From Prevotellaceae bacterium (GTDB lineage Bacteria; Bacteroidota; Bacteroidia; Bacteroidales; Bacteroidaceae), in the NCBI GenBank assembly GCA_015256945.1, contig JABZLB010000029.1:1-39970 (forward strand): a DNA stretch of 39,970 nucleotides, written 5' to 3'. Under the pieces are notes generated by a model. It was not told the DNA's origin. It saw nothing but the letters and a program-made list of their open reading frames with translations, and made no database searches. How positions within the stretch are numbered: the stretch's first letter is position 1; every line of letters starts with the position of its first letter. This document shows, piece after piece, positions 33,026 through 39,922 of this stretch. The position numbers and the translations under genes are program-made.

Positions 33026-33055
33026 AATTTTACGTTTACTTTTTATTGTGTGGCG

Positions 33056-33086
33056 CAAAAATAAACAATTTATCGGTATTCACAAA
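33056..33086 (-). promoter_or_regulatory. Promoter of the DUF2795 gene
   Basis: TTTG (33083-33086) and TATTTTTG (33056-33063) on the minus strand, 19 bases apart, match the Bacteroidetes -33/-7 pattern completely. Predicted start near 33049, about 24 bases before the ATG. Confidence 0.75.
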
Positions 33087-33177
33087 TATTTTATAAACTT
33101 TTTTGCATAAAATTGTCAACAACAACAGAAAACCAGCCCGTTTATCTGCAATCATATTACACGCTCTGTATTCGCAG

Positions 33178-33744
33178 CTACAAATTAACCCGATAGCTCG
33201 TCTTAAACTTCTTCAAATCGAAGCATACAACACCAGCCTTATACAGGTCAAAACATACGCCTGTGCGCCTGTCGGCCATAATCTGCTGCCATTTTTTGCG
33301 AGCGATAGCAGAACGATGTATACCCTCTACAATCAACAAGTCTGACGCTGAAGCCTGATTCAGAACTGCTTCTACAACGTATTCTTCGGTTATATCCACT
33401 ACATAAACCCCACTGTCATCCAATACCGGCGACACCACCGCCGCCTGGTGTCCGGCACAAACATACGCCTTTAATGCGTCAGATACCAGCCGTTTGCTGA
33501 CGAACCAGCGCTTAGCCTGTGTAAAACGGGCCAAACGGGCATAGAATTGAAACAGTATGAGCCGGCTCCTTTCGCTTGCATCCCTTGTTTCGAGTGGCAT
33601 ATTAATAACAGCATATCGGCCTTTTGATGAAACTACATCACGCAGAAATCGATACGCCGACGGCGATTGTACACCGAAACCACGCGTTCGAGGCATACGG
33701 CGAAGCCTGACAAAACCAGATTGTAACCACCTTATTATATTCAT
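33178..33744 (-). CDS. Reduced class I methyltransferase-like protein
   Basis: A 188-residue protein without signal peptide. The opening RTRGFGVQSPSAYRFLRDVV and the ending RKKWQQIMADRRTGVCFDLY...GVVCFDLKKFKTSYRVNL are the two ends of a Bacteroidetes class I SAM-dependent methyltransferase-like family (HSP-F start, TG-FDLY end). Between them the glycine-rich SAM-binding loop is not visible, and the protein is shorter than the usual 220-250 residues. It may therefore have lost methyl transfer activity. The role is unknown. It lies 40 bases after the exonuclease gene on the same strand and could share its transcript. Confidence 0.6.
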   Translation of the reverse strand: MNIIRWLQSGFVRLRRMPRTRGFGVQSPSAYRFLRDVVSSKGRYAVINMPLETRDASERSRLILFQFYARLARFTQAKRWFVSKRLVSDALKAYVCAGHQAAVVSPVLDDSGVYVVDITEEYVVEAVLNQASASDLLIVEGIHRSAIARKKWQQIMADRRTGVCFDLYKAGVVCFDLKKFKTSYRVNL

Positions 33745-33784
33745 TCCGCTATTTTATCCTCCTCTACTTACATACAAACTGTAA

Positions 33785-34273
33785 CTACAATATTTGCAAA
33801 GCTATCGCCCCGCAGGCCTCTGCATCGGCCAGAGCATGGTGGTGAGCCGTAAGGTTATAACCACAACGTGCAGCAATAATATCCAGATTATGCCGGCCTT
33901 CAGGCCATACGCGGCGCGACTGTATGAGTGTACAATGAAACTCATAGTCGGGATAATCCATTTGGTAACAGCGAAAAACGGCCTTCAAACAGCTTTCGTC
34001 AAAGGCTTTGTTATGTGCAACCAATGGCAAACCGGCTATCAAAGGTTCTATTTTTCGCCAAACATCGGGAAACACCGGCGCCATCACGGTATCTTCCATA
34101 CACAGCCCATGAACCTGTGAACACTTGTAATTGTAATATTCGGGTTCTGGCTTGACAAGCGAATAAAACTCATCTGTTTTCCTGCCATCACGATAAATAA
34201 CCACGCCTACGCTGCATACGCTTGTGCGTTCAAAGTTGGCAGTCTCAAAATCGATTGCAGCAAAATTCTTCAT
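33785..34273 (-). CDS. DEDDh 3'-5' exonuclease (DnaQ-like)
   Basis: A 162-residue single-domain exonuclease. Motif Exo I is AIDFETANFE (Asp and Glu), Exo II is AHNKAFDESCL (Asp), and Exo III is HHALADAEACG with the catalytic His and Asp of the DEDDh group. There is no BRCT or polymerase domain, and it is shorter than DNA polymerase III epsilon (about 240). It probably trims single-stranded DNA or RNA ends in repair; the exact substrate is unknown. It sits between the DUF1643-like gene (82 bases upstream) and the methyltransferase-like gene. Confidence 0.88.
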   Translation of the reverse strand: MKNFAAIDFETANFERTSVCSVGVVIYRDGRKTDEFYSLVKPEPEYYNYKCSQVHGLCMEDTVMAPVFPDVWRKIEPLIAGLPLVAHNKAFDESCLKAVFRCYQMDYPDYEFHCTLIQSRRVWPEGRHNLDIIAARCGYNLTAHHHALADAEACGAIALQIL

Positions 34274-34355
34274 TTCTTCAAATTTTCCGAATAAATTACA
34301 CCATTATGGCGATGGTATGACAACATGCTTGTTCAGAATATGCAACTGGCAACTT

Positions 34356-35030
34356 CTATTTCTCTACCAGAATACGGTTTTCAAAAAAATATTGTTTATG
34401 CCTAATCACTTCCTCTTTGTTCTTGCCGTAAAGCATTAAATATTGTGGATGATAGTAGATATTCTTTTCTATATTGCTTGTATCAATATAATTGCACAAC
34501 ATTTCACATGCTTCCAACACCTTTACAGCATTCGGCTTATGGAGCTTATCTTTCCACAAATTACCCCAGCCGATATATACCGGCCCTTTTAAACACTGCA
34601 CGTCTTCGTCAATAGTGAAAGTCTTTTCGTGCAACGAATCGATTAGTTTACCCTGAGCTTTCCTAAGGTCTGCATCCCTGACATTAAACAAATTAAACAC
34701 CTGTATAATGCCTTCAGCGGGCTGACGATGATAAGCTGCATACTCCTTAAATAAGGCTTCTATGGCATACATCGTAGAATCGGCCCGAAAATCATACCAC
34801 ACATCGTTATCCGTTTCGTGCGTAAACGCCCTTAAATGCGAAAGGGTAATGGCATGGGTAATGGCAACAGGGCTGCCATCACCGTCGGTTTCCTGATAAA
34901 TAGACGAACCCGGGTTCTTCATATACACACAGCCTATGCTGTTCCAGCTGTCGCCTAACTGCAGAATGGTACGCCAACGACACTCTATGCCTGTTGCACT
35001 GTCCCTAAAATAATGTGTATAAACCTTCAT
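34356..35030 (-). CDS. DUF1643-like protein of unknown function
   Basis: A 224-residue cytoplasmic protein. WRTILQLGDSWNSIGCVYMKNPGS, followed later by FNLFNVRDADLR and PVYIGWGNLWKDK, resembles the DUF1643 layout (a NPS-type line, a NLF-R-D line, then an aromatic W-G line), though with differences, so the match is tentative. No membrane segments or signal peptide. A promoter box (35038-35045) ends 7 bases before the ATG. I do not know the function; DUF1643 proteins are often found near mobile or defence loci, and this one is next to the AT-rich end region. Confidence 0.5.
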   Translation of the reverse strand: MKVYTHYFRDSATGIECRWRTILQLGDSWNSIGCVYMKNPGSSIYQETDGDGSPVAITHAITLSHLRAFTHETDNDVWYDFRADSTMYAIEALFKEYAAYHRQPAEGIIQVFNLFNVRDADLRKAQGKLIDSLHEKTFTIDEDVQCLKGPVYIGWGNLWKDKLHKPNAVKVLEACEMLCNYIDTSNIEKNIYYHPQYLMLYGKNKEEVIRHKQYFFENRILVEK

Positions 35031-35037
35031 TTATCCG

Positions 35038-35045
35038 CAAAGATA
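35038..35045 (-). promoter_or_regulatory. Candidate -7 box abutting the DUF1643-like start
   Basis: TATCTTTG on the minus strand, followed by CGGATAA and the ATG at 35030. The arrangement is the same as at priA and predicts a leaderless or almost leaderless message. No -33 TTTG. Confidence 0.5.
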
Positions 35046-35076
35046 TAAAAGAAAAAGCATAAGAAGAAGGAACTGT

Positions 35077-35991
35077 TTACTGATATATCATATAAGTATC
35101 AAGCCCTCTTATGCCCAATGTTGTATTAACAAACCATATCTGTCCGGAGTTTCTTAAGACCTGAGAGGATTTAATTTCACCATAGTGTTTCATGCTCAAA
35201 TGAGATAAACCTCTGCTATTTTTGCATTTCGAATCATAGTCTTCATAGTCTATAAAAAGCGTATTTCCATGGTCATATTCGGTCTTATACAGGTCAATTA
35301 TCTCACGAATAGAAAGTGTCGGCTGGTTCAATTCTATTTTTTTCGCATACGTTTCCGAAACTGATGTCAGCCGATTATCCTCACATTTCCCAACGCTTAG
35401 CATGGCATAGAAATCACTAAAAGGAGAAAGATCTGGTCGTAACAAATACAGAATAGGCACACCATTTCGAGAAACGGGCGTAGGGCACTCCTTAACAACC
35501 CTGCCCTTATCTATCTCTTCAATATTGGTAAAATGATGAAAGCGCGTTAATTCTGCTATGGGGTAGAATATAAAAGGCTGGTTACCTATTACTGCATATT
35601 CTATAACCGATGAAGACAGATTCGTTATTGAAAGGAAATCAGCCCCCTGCTCTCCGTAATTCCGCTTTAAAACAAGCTGGCTGAAAGACGTTTTACCCGA
35701 CTGTTTACCTACAATGCTATCGTAAACTACTACAACTCCTTCGCCTCCTATCAGGCAGGGGGTAGAAAGTATCTGTGTCTTTACTTCGTTTTTACCATCG
35801 CTCCCCACCACGCTATACTGCACTTCTACCCTGCCCGGGAGATTATCTTTAGTTGCAATGGCAATATAATTGTGCTTAAAAATGGCTGTTTTCTGTATTC
35901 CACTATCCTCCATATCTACTCGTGTGCATTGAGAAAACGTAGTAATCACAAGGCATAACACGAATAATTGCAGGGCTGTCTTTATTTTCAT
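35077..35991 (-). CDS. Exported protein of unknown function, possible lipoprotein
   Basis: A 304-residue protein starting MKIKTALQLFVLCLVITTFS, a strong signal segment followed by QCTRVD. The Cys could be lipidated, but Gln at -1 is not standard for a lipobox, so secretion is firmer than lipidation. The mature part has mixed beta-type sequence with no domain I recognise; it ends LGIRGLDTYMIYQ. The frame is open 7 codons upstream to a GTG at 36012; the ATG at 35991 is chosen because it gives the signal peptide. It ends 46 bases before the DUF1643-like gene and marks the border of the AT-rich region. Surface or periplasmic location expected. Confidence 0.7.
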   Translation of the reverse strand: MKIKTALQLFVLCLVITTFSQCTRVDMEDSGIQKTAIFKHNYIAIATKDNLPGRVEVQYSVVGSDGKNEVKTQILSTPCLIGGEGVVVVYDSIVGKQSGKTSFSQLVLKRNYGEQGADFLSITNLSSSVIEYAVIGNQPFIFYPIAELTRFHHFTNIEEIDKGRVVKECPTPVSRNGVPILYLLRPDLSPFSDFYAMLSVGKCEDNRLTSVSETYAKKIELNQPTLSIREIIDLYKTEYDHGNTLFIDYEDYDSKCKNSRGLSHLSMKHYGEIKSSQVLRNSGQIWFVNTTLGIRGLDTYMIYQ

Positions 35992-36012
35992 TTGGAGAGT
36001 CATAAGAATCAC

Positions 36013-36872
36013 TTTCGTTTGTTAATCAGAAGAATTACATGCTATATTGCGAAGGAGACATGAACGTATCTATGCCTATGTACCATACAGGCTTGTGGTA
36101 TGAATGATAAAACCGAGGGGGCACAATGTCCATTTTTCTCTTACCTTCTCTTCTCCCCTTTTCTACTTTCGGTTAATAATCATTGCTTTGCAAATATAAA
36201 TATTAAATTTAATCTGGCGAAATCGTTAGCATGTTTTTGACTCTAAATCTTCGGTTTATGCTGGTTAATAGTTTGATTTTTCAATCTAATGAAGCAATTC
36301 TTCCTGATGAAGTAGTACTGATAGTCTTCTTATGAAAGGTAATAAACAATGTTATGCGAGTTTCCTGCAAGAAGATAAACGTTAAAAATGTTCTATAAAG
36401 ATTATACTATTTCATTTCGGAGAGGGCTAAATAAAACCGTATCACCAATATCTGGTTAAAAGTATATCGGCAAAAGTACATCAGAAACATTTTTGTAAAA
36501 TTATTTGGTCAAAATTTAACACTTATAAACAGGGTGTTTTAGAACGAAATTTTGCCAATTACGCCCTTTTTATAAGAGAACGGCAAAACAAAATAATCTG
36601 CTCTGCAATATTGAATAGGGTAATAACGAATATATCTACAAACTCACACTGAAAAACAAGGGAATATTTGCCTTTTCGGCACATTTGTGTTGCCTTTACG
36701 ATGTAATCGTCTCCCCTTTACGATGTAATCGTCACGCCTTTACGACGTAATCGTCTCACAATTACGATGTAAAGACAACACAATTGTGCCGAAAATGGTA
36801 TGCCCAGACAGTAGCGAGGTGTTGTATTGCATCAAAAATTTTGAAGTAATTTTACTAAAATAGCACCATCAT
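36013..36872. other. Non-coding AT-rich region with repeats
   Basis: About 860 bases without a supported gene. It holds a -7-like box (TATATTTG, minus strand, 36191-36198) that could start the exported-protein gene with a leader of about 190 bases, and the nested repeat at 36673-36795. The rest shows no frame or structure I can support. Confidence 0.6.
36673..36795. repeat. Nested repeat: 22-bp tandem units inside a 31-base inverted repeat
   Basis: Four units with a 22-base period start at 36695, 36717, 36739 and 36761; the core is TTTACGAtGTAATCGTC, itself partly palindromic (ACGAT/ATCGT). The fourth is diverged. Around them the arm 36673-36703 is matched inverted by 36765-36795 with only a few mismatches (TTTTCGGCACA and TTGTGTTG parts conserved). 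The whole can fold into a long hairpin. No spacers separate the units, so it is not a CRISPR. Confidence 0.8.
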
Positions 36873-37112
36873 TTGGGAGAAATAGCACGCAAAAAGGCAT
36901 ATAAAAGGCCAAAAGAGACATGGTGTTTTTATGTAAATTACTACAAATCAACCAGTTACAGCTTTGCTCATTTTTGCGATATACACCAGCAAACCCCCAT
37001 GGAGTTCAGAATATCGCAACCACGAAGAGCGTTTTGTAAATATATTTCAGTAACGTTTTTTATATACTCTTACTTCCTGTTTTCCTCATGCCACAAGCAG
37101 AATGACCCATAG
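36873..37112 (+). pseudogene. Truncated lipoprotein-like leader
   Basis: A 79-codon frame whose last part reads YISVTFFIYSYFLFSSC followed by HKQNDP and stop. The hydrophobic stretch with FSSC looks like a lipoprotein signal, but it sits near the C-terminus and the protein ends six residues later. The first 40 residues look random. Best reading: a remnant of a lipoprotein gene cut shortly after its signal, with chance coding upstream. It lies at the start of the toxin/immunity-like region. Chance alone cannot be excluded. Confidence 0.3.
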
Positions 37113-37190
37113 CTGGGGAAACTAATATCCAGCAGTTTACACGATTTGTTTTGCATGCCCCTGTTGTAATCGTTCATAGTACCATTGTAA

Positions 37191-37499
37191 ACTCACAAAA
37201 AGAATTCTTATCAGATTTTGAGTTTGCTGTTTATTTTTTTGTGTAAAAAACATTTCTTCGGTGATATACAACAAGAAAAATATGGTAATCTATTGCAAGT
37301 CATTAAAGAAAATTATCGTACTTTTGGCATCACATCAGGTAGTTAGAACAATGACAACTACGTAAATGGTCACAACTTCAGCCGTAATGGCGGCGCGATA
37401 AAAGCAGCACAAGCCTGTAATATGACGCGCGCAAGGAGAATAAATAGTAATATAGTTACCTATATTCATACCTATGAAGCCAAGTCTAATAGATTATAG
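37191..37499 (+). pseudogene. Broken open frame before a lipoprotein gene; possible toxin tail
   Basis: One frame is open from 37191 to 37499 apart from a single TAG at 37344-37346. The first half has a hydrophobic stretch (ILSLLFIFLCKKHFF) then GDIQQEKYGNLLQVIKENYR. The second reads NNDNYVNGHNFSRNGGAIKA...IVTYIHTYEAKSNRL. There is no proper start. Composition looks protein-like rather than random. It ends just before a promoter box and a lipoprotein gene, the same layout as the frames at 38309 and 39788. No catalytic motif is recognised, so toxin identity is inferred only. Confidence 0.35.
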
Positions 37500-37503
37500 T
37501 TAA

Positions 37504-37511
37504 TACCTTTG
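37504..37511 (+). promoter_or_regulatory. Candidate -7 promoter box of the lipoprotein gene
   Basis: TACCTTTG matches TAnnTTTG, five bases after the stop of the broken frame. Transcription would start near 37518, so the gene at 37585 could be expressed independently. No -33 TTTG. Confidence 0.45.
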
Positions 37512-37584
37512 CTCATTACGCCAAATGGCTCTATACAATTATATAATTCAAAGGAGGATAAAAACAAAAGTTCTTATTTTATCT

Positions 37585-38274
37585 ATGATGAAACACTTGT
37601 TGTTTATTATGACAATGATATGTTGCCTATGTTGTAACTCATTCCACCAAGATCCTACCGTCAAAATTCGACAGTCGGTGGCAAAGGATACGCTACTGAA
37701 ATCCTTTGGTATACTGTATTCTGATTTAAATAAAGAGAAGATAATCTATCTCAATAAAAGAATAAGTTGTATGTTACAGCCTGTCGCAACATCAAATAAG
37801 GAAGAAAACAATTACTTTCGACTAAAAATAAACAAAGATAAACATACAGTATGCGTAATAGACAGCATCATATCTATTGGAAAAATTCAGTACAATTCGA
37901 AGACTACAAGAATTATTATTCCAATCACCAAAGATCAGAATGCAGGTTATTTTTCTACGACAGGAGAAATTCTATGCTTTGATACTGACGAGTTGGTATC
38001 AGATTGTATAGAGAAGAATCTTATAAATTCGGAGGCCGTTTGTTTTAGCAATAGTGGATTGTTTTGTTTGTACATTAGCGCAGATACATTGTTTACATAC
38101 AATTTTTCCACAAAAGAAAAAAAGGCTATTTTTATGTTTGATATTCCTATGATGTATTCAGTAGAACTGAAATTGAAAAATAATATTCTGACCCTATTGT
38201 ATTACTCTAATTTCGTTGAAGACTTCGAGGACTCTAATCCGGCAAAGATTGCAACTTTTGACTATCATGAATAA
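37585..38274 (+). CDS. Predicted lipoprotein of unknown function, possible immunity protein
   Basis: A 229-residue protein with signal segment MMKHLLFIMTMICCLCCNSF; one of the cysteines at about 13-17 would be lipidated. The mature part is beta-rich with SIGKIQYNSKTTRIIIPI, EILCFDTDELV and NSGLFCLYISADTLFTYNFS, somewhat like a WD/propeller or six-bladed pattern, but I do not recognise a family. The frame extends to an ATG at 37525; the tandem ATG at 37585/37588 gives the signal peptide. Strongly AT-rich with codon use unlike the core genes. Position after a broken frame and before another tail/immunity pair suggests an immunity role; this is inference. Confidence 0.65.
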   Translation: MMKHLLFIMTMICCLCCNSFHQDPTVKIRQSVAKDTLLKSFGILYSDLNKEKIIYLNKRISCMLQPVATSNKEENNYFRLKINKDKHTVCVIDSIISIGKIQYNSKTTRIIIPITKDQNAGYFSTTGEILCFDTDELVSDCIEKNLINSEAVCFSNSGLFCLYISADTLFTYNFSTKEKKAIFMFDIPMMYSVELKLKNNILTLLYYSNFVEDFEDSNPAKIATFDYHE

Positions 38275-38308
38275 TGCGATTTTTATCTGACAACGAATAA
38301 CTATCTGA

Positions 38309-38464
38309 TACATAATTAACGCGAATGGCAAGTCTGTCGTTAAAAAACACTATCATAATAATATGCCAAATAAACATAGAGGTTCAAACAAGATGGGACC
38401 AGCATCAAGTTATATAGAAAATATGTCACTTATTTATCGCGGAAGAAACACCATAAAAGTTTAA
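38309..38464 (+). pseudogene. Start-less open frame before the NTF2 immunity gene; possible toxin C-terminal tail
   Basis: An open frame of 51 codons between a TGA at 38306 and a TAA at 38462, reading YIINANGKSVVKKHYHNN...NKHRGSNKMGPASSYIEN and ending GRNTIKV. It has no suitable start at its beginning. The composition (Gly, Asn, Lys, His) resembles C-terminal toxin tails, and it stops 27 bases before an NTF2-fold immunity gene, the place where a cognate toxin end is expected. No known toxin family is recognised. The stop upstream means the rest has been lost or shifted. Confidence 0.4.
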
Positions 38465-38491
38465 GGAAAGCATAAATATAATTGTCAAATC

Positions 38492-38920
38492 ATGAAGAAA
38501 GAATATGTTTTTGCTTTGATATTAGCAATACTATGTTTCCTCGGAGGAAATTATTATAGCACCTATAATCATAAGGAACAAACTTTGTTTGTTTATAAAG
38601 GGACAGCTACGGAAAGAGAAAATACAGATTCGTTTCAGGGTATAAATTATTCTGATTCGGCAAAATCAGGAAATATTGAAAGCATATTTGATAAAGGTAT
38701 CATACCTGATGCCGAAACAGCATGCAAAGTAGCAATTCCCATTATTAAAGCAGTGTATGGAGAACAACAATTAAAATCGGAGTTGCCACTTCAAATAACA
38801 CTTGTCAATAATAAATATTGGACGATAGAGGGTACATTGCATACATCGAAAGGAGGCGTTGTATTTATGACCATGAATAAGAATAATGGTTGCGTATTAA
38901 ATTTGATACATAGCGAGTAA
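38492..38920 (+). CDS. NTF2-fold immunity protein (YbbC/YhhH-like)
   Basis: A 142-residue protein with an N-terminal hydrophobic segment (about 6-20, FALILAILCFLGGNYY) that should be an uncleaved anchor or signal. The C-terminal 75 residues, GIIPDAETACKVAIPIIKAV, YGEQQLKSELPL, NNKYWTIEGTL and GGVVFMTMNKNNGCVL, match the NTF2 fold immunity domain found next to polymorphic toxins: PD-ETA, the YGE line, W-V/I-EGTL and the GG strand. Known members neutralise toxins delivered between bacteria. It follows a start-less tail at 38309-38464. AT-rich like its neighbours. Its toxin is not intact here. Confidence 0.8.
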   Translation: MKKEYVFALILAILCFLGGNYYSTYNHKEQTLFVYKGTATERENTDSFQGINYSDSAKSGNIESIFDKGIIPDAETACKVAIPIIKAVYGEQQLKSELPLQITLVNNKYWTIEGTLHTSKGGVVFMTMNKNNGCVLNLIHSE

Positions 38921-38998
38921 TATTATGGTTTTTATTATGTTTACTTAGAAGTAGTAGATACGACCGGCACGCAGACGTTTACAGAATATTGCGATTAA
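38921..38998 (+). pseudogene. Short in-frame remnant after the NTF2 gene
   Basis: Right after the stop of the NTF2 gene, and in the same frame, 25 codons read YYGFYYVYLEVVDTTGTQTF followed by TEYCD and a stop. The piece looks like a fragment of a longer protein, not random sequence, but I cannot name it. It could be part of another toxin or of its delivery protein. It ends 24 bases before the transposase remnant. Confidence 0.25.
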
Positions 38999-39021
38999 AG
39001 TCAAGACTCATACTATTATGA

Positions 39022-39668
39022 TCAATGGCCGTCAACGAAAAGCCTTTGGAAGAGGTTCTTGCTGATATATCCCTTGTCCCCGAACAGTTTACCTTGTATG
39101 AACTCTACAAAAGCTTTGTGCTCCAAAGGCTTGCGGTCATCAACATCTCCCAGCGTTATCATAAAGTTGAGAAGTTCTCCTTTCTCATTGCAAATCAAAT
39201 GCAATTTGAAACCGAAAAACCAACCCATAGAGCATTTTCCTCTTTGGGCTATGCCTTTGAAAACTTTGTGAATATGTATTCTCTGGTTTTTGCAGACACG
39301 CAATGGTGTACTGTCAACAAAGCTTATGCCCGTGCATTTGCCCAAGAGGACCTTCTTGATAAACAAGGTTAAGGGTACGGCTACCTCCCTTTCCAATTCT
39401 ACTAAACGGTTATAAGAAACAACATTGGAAAACAGATGGTGAAGATGCTTGCATACTTTTTCATGATAAAAATGTTTAAAGCAGCGATAACCGGAGTCGA
39501 AGAAAAGAATCATTATCAGCATGACTTCGGCCTTTGACATCGTGGAACTACGATGATATTTTCTTTTCCCGGTAGGTTTTAGCGTATATTTTGCTGTCAT
39601 AGCATCAAAAAACTTGCAGAAGTCATCTGCATACAAAATATTTCAGTAATTTTGTCTTCAGTGAACAT
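39022..39668 (-). mobile_element. IS982-family transposase remnant, frameshifted and truncated
   Basis: The frame from 39636 to 39022 gives YADDFCKFFDAM, then KYHRSSTMSKAEVMLIMIL, VDSTPLRVCKNQRIHIHKVF, MGWFFGFKLHLICNEKGE and KLFGDKGYISKNLFQRLF, the typical line of an IS982 transposase with two catalytic Asp (VDST and GDKGY). An ATG at 39668 starts the expected N-terminus (MFTEDKITEIF), but a one-base loss near 39639 shifts the frame. The 3' end stops at VDGH where relatives continue, so the last third with the catalytic Glu is missing. Two independent defects make it inactive. No terminal inverted repeats were identified on either side. Confidence 0.8.
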
Positions 39669-39787
39669 AGCGATTTTTGTTTGTAACTATTTGTATGTTA
39701 GTATATTAAAATTACAATAAATTTCGCTAATCACTAAATTTATAGACACTTATAATTCGTCGTACTCACGTTAATTTACATGATTAA

Positions 39788-39922
39788 TTTGATTTGCGAC
39801 CCACGGCTGGTAGAACTGATGCTTATAATACTGCTTGTCAAGTGTTAGGTTCCATGTATCATGACGTTTTAGGAGGTAATGACAAAATAACAATAGAAGC
39901 AAAATGGCAAATAAAGAAATGA
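39788..39922 (+). pseudogene. Start-less open frame coupled to a lipoprotein gene; possible toxin C-terminal tail
   Basis: A 44-codon open frame after a TAA at 39785, reading FDLRPTAGRTDAYNTACQVL then GSMYHDVLGGND and ending EAKWQIKK. There is no start codon at its beginning, so it is the end of a protein whose front is missing, perhaps displaced by the IS982 insertion just upstream. Its TGA (39920-39922) overlaps the ATG of the next gene (39919-39921) as ATGA, the standard coupling arrangement, a strong sign that this frame was translated. The toxin call rests on the layout; no catalytic motif is recognised. Confidence 0.45.

Noticed and set aside
36695..36782. Possible CRISPR array
   Set aside because: The 22-base units follow one another directly with no unique spacers, and no cas genes are present.
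39025..39372. 115-codon plus-strand frame over the transposase remnant
   Set aside because: It mirrors the IS982 coding sequence on the other strand and carries no motif of its own.
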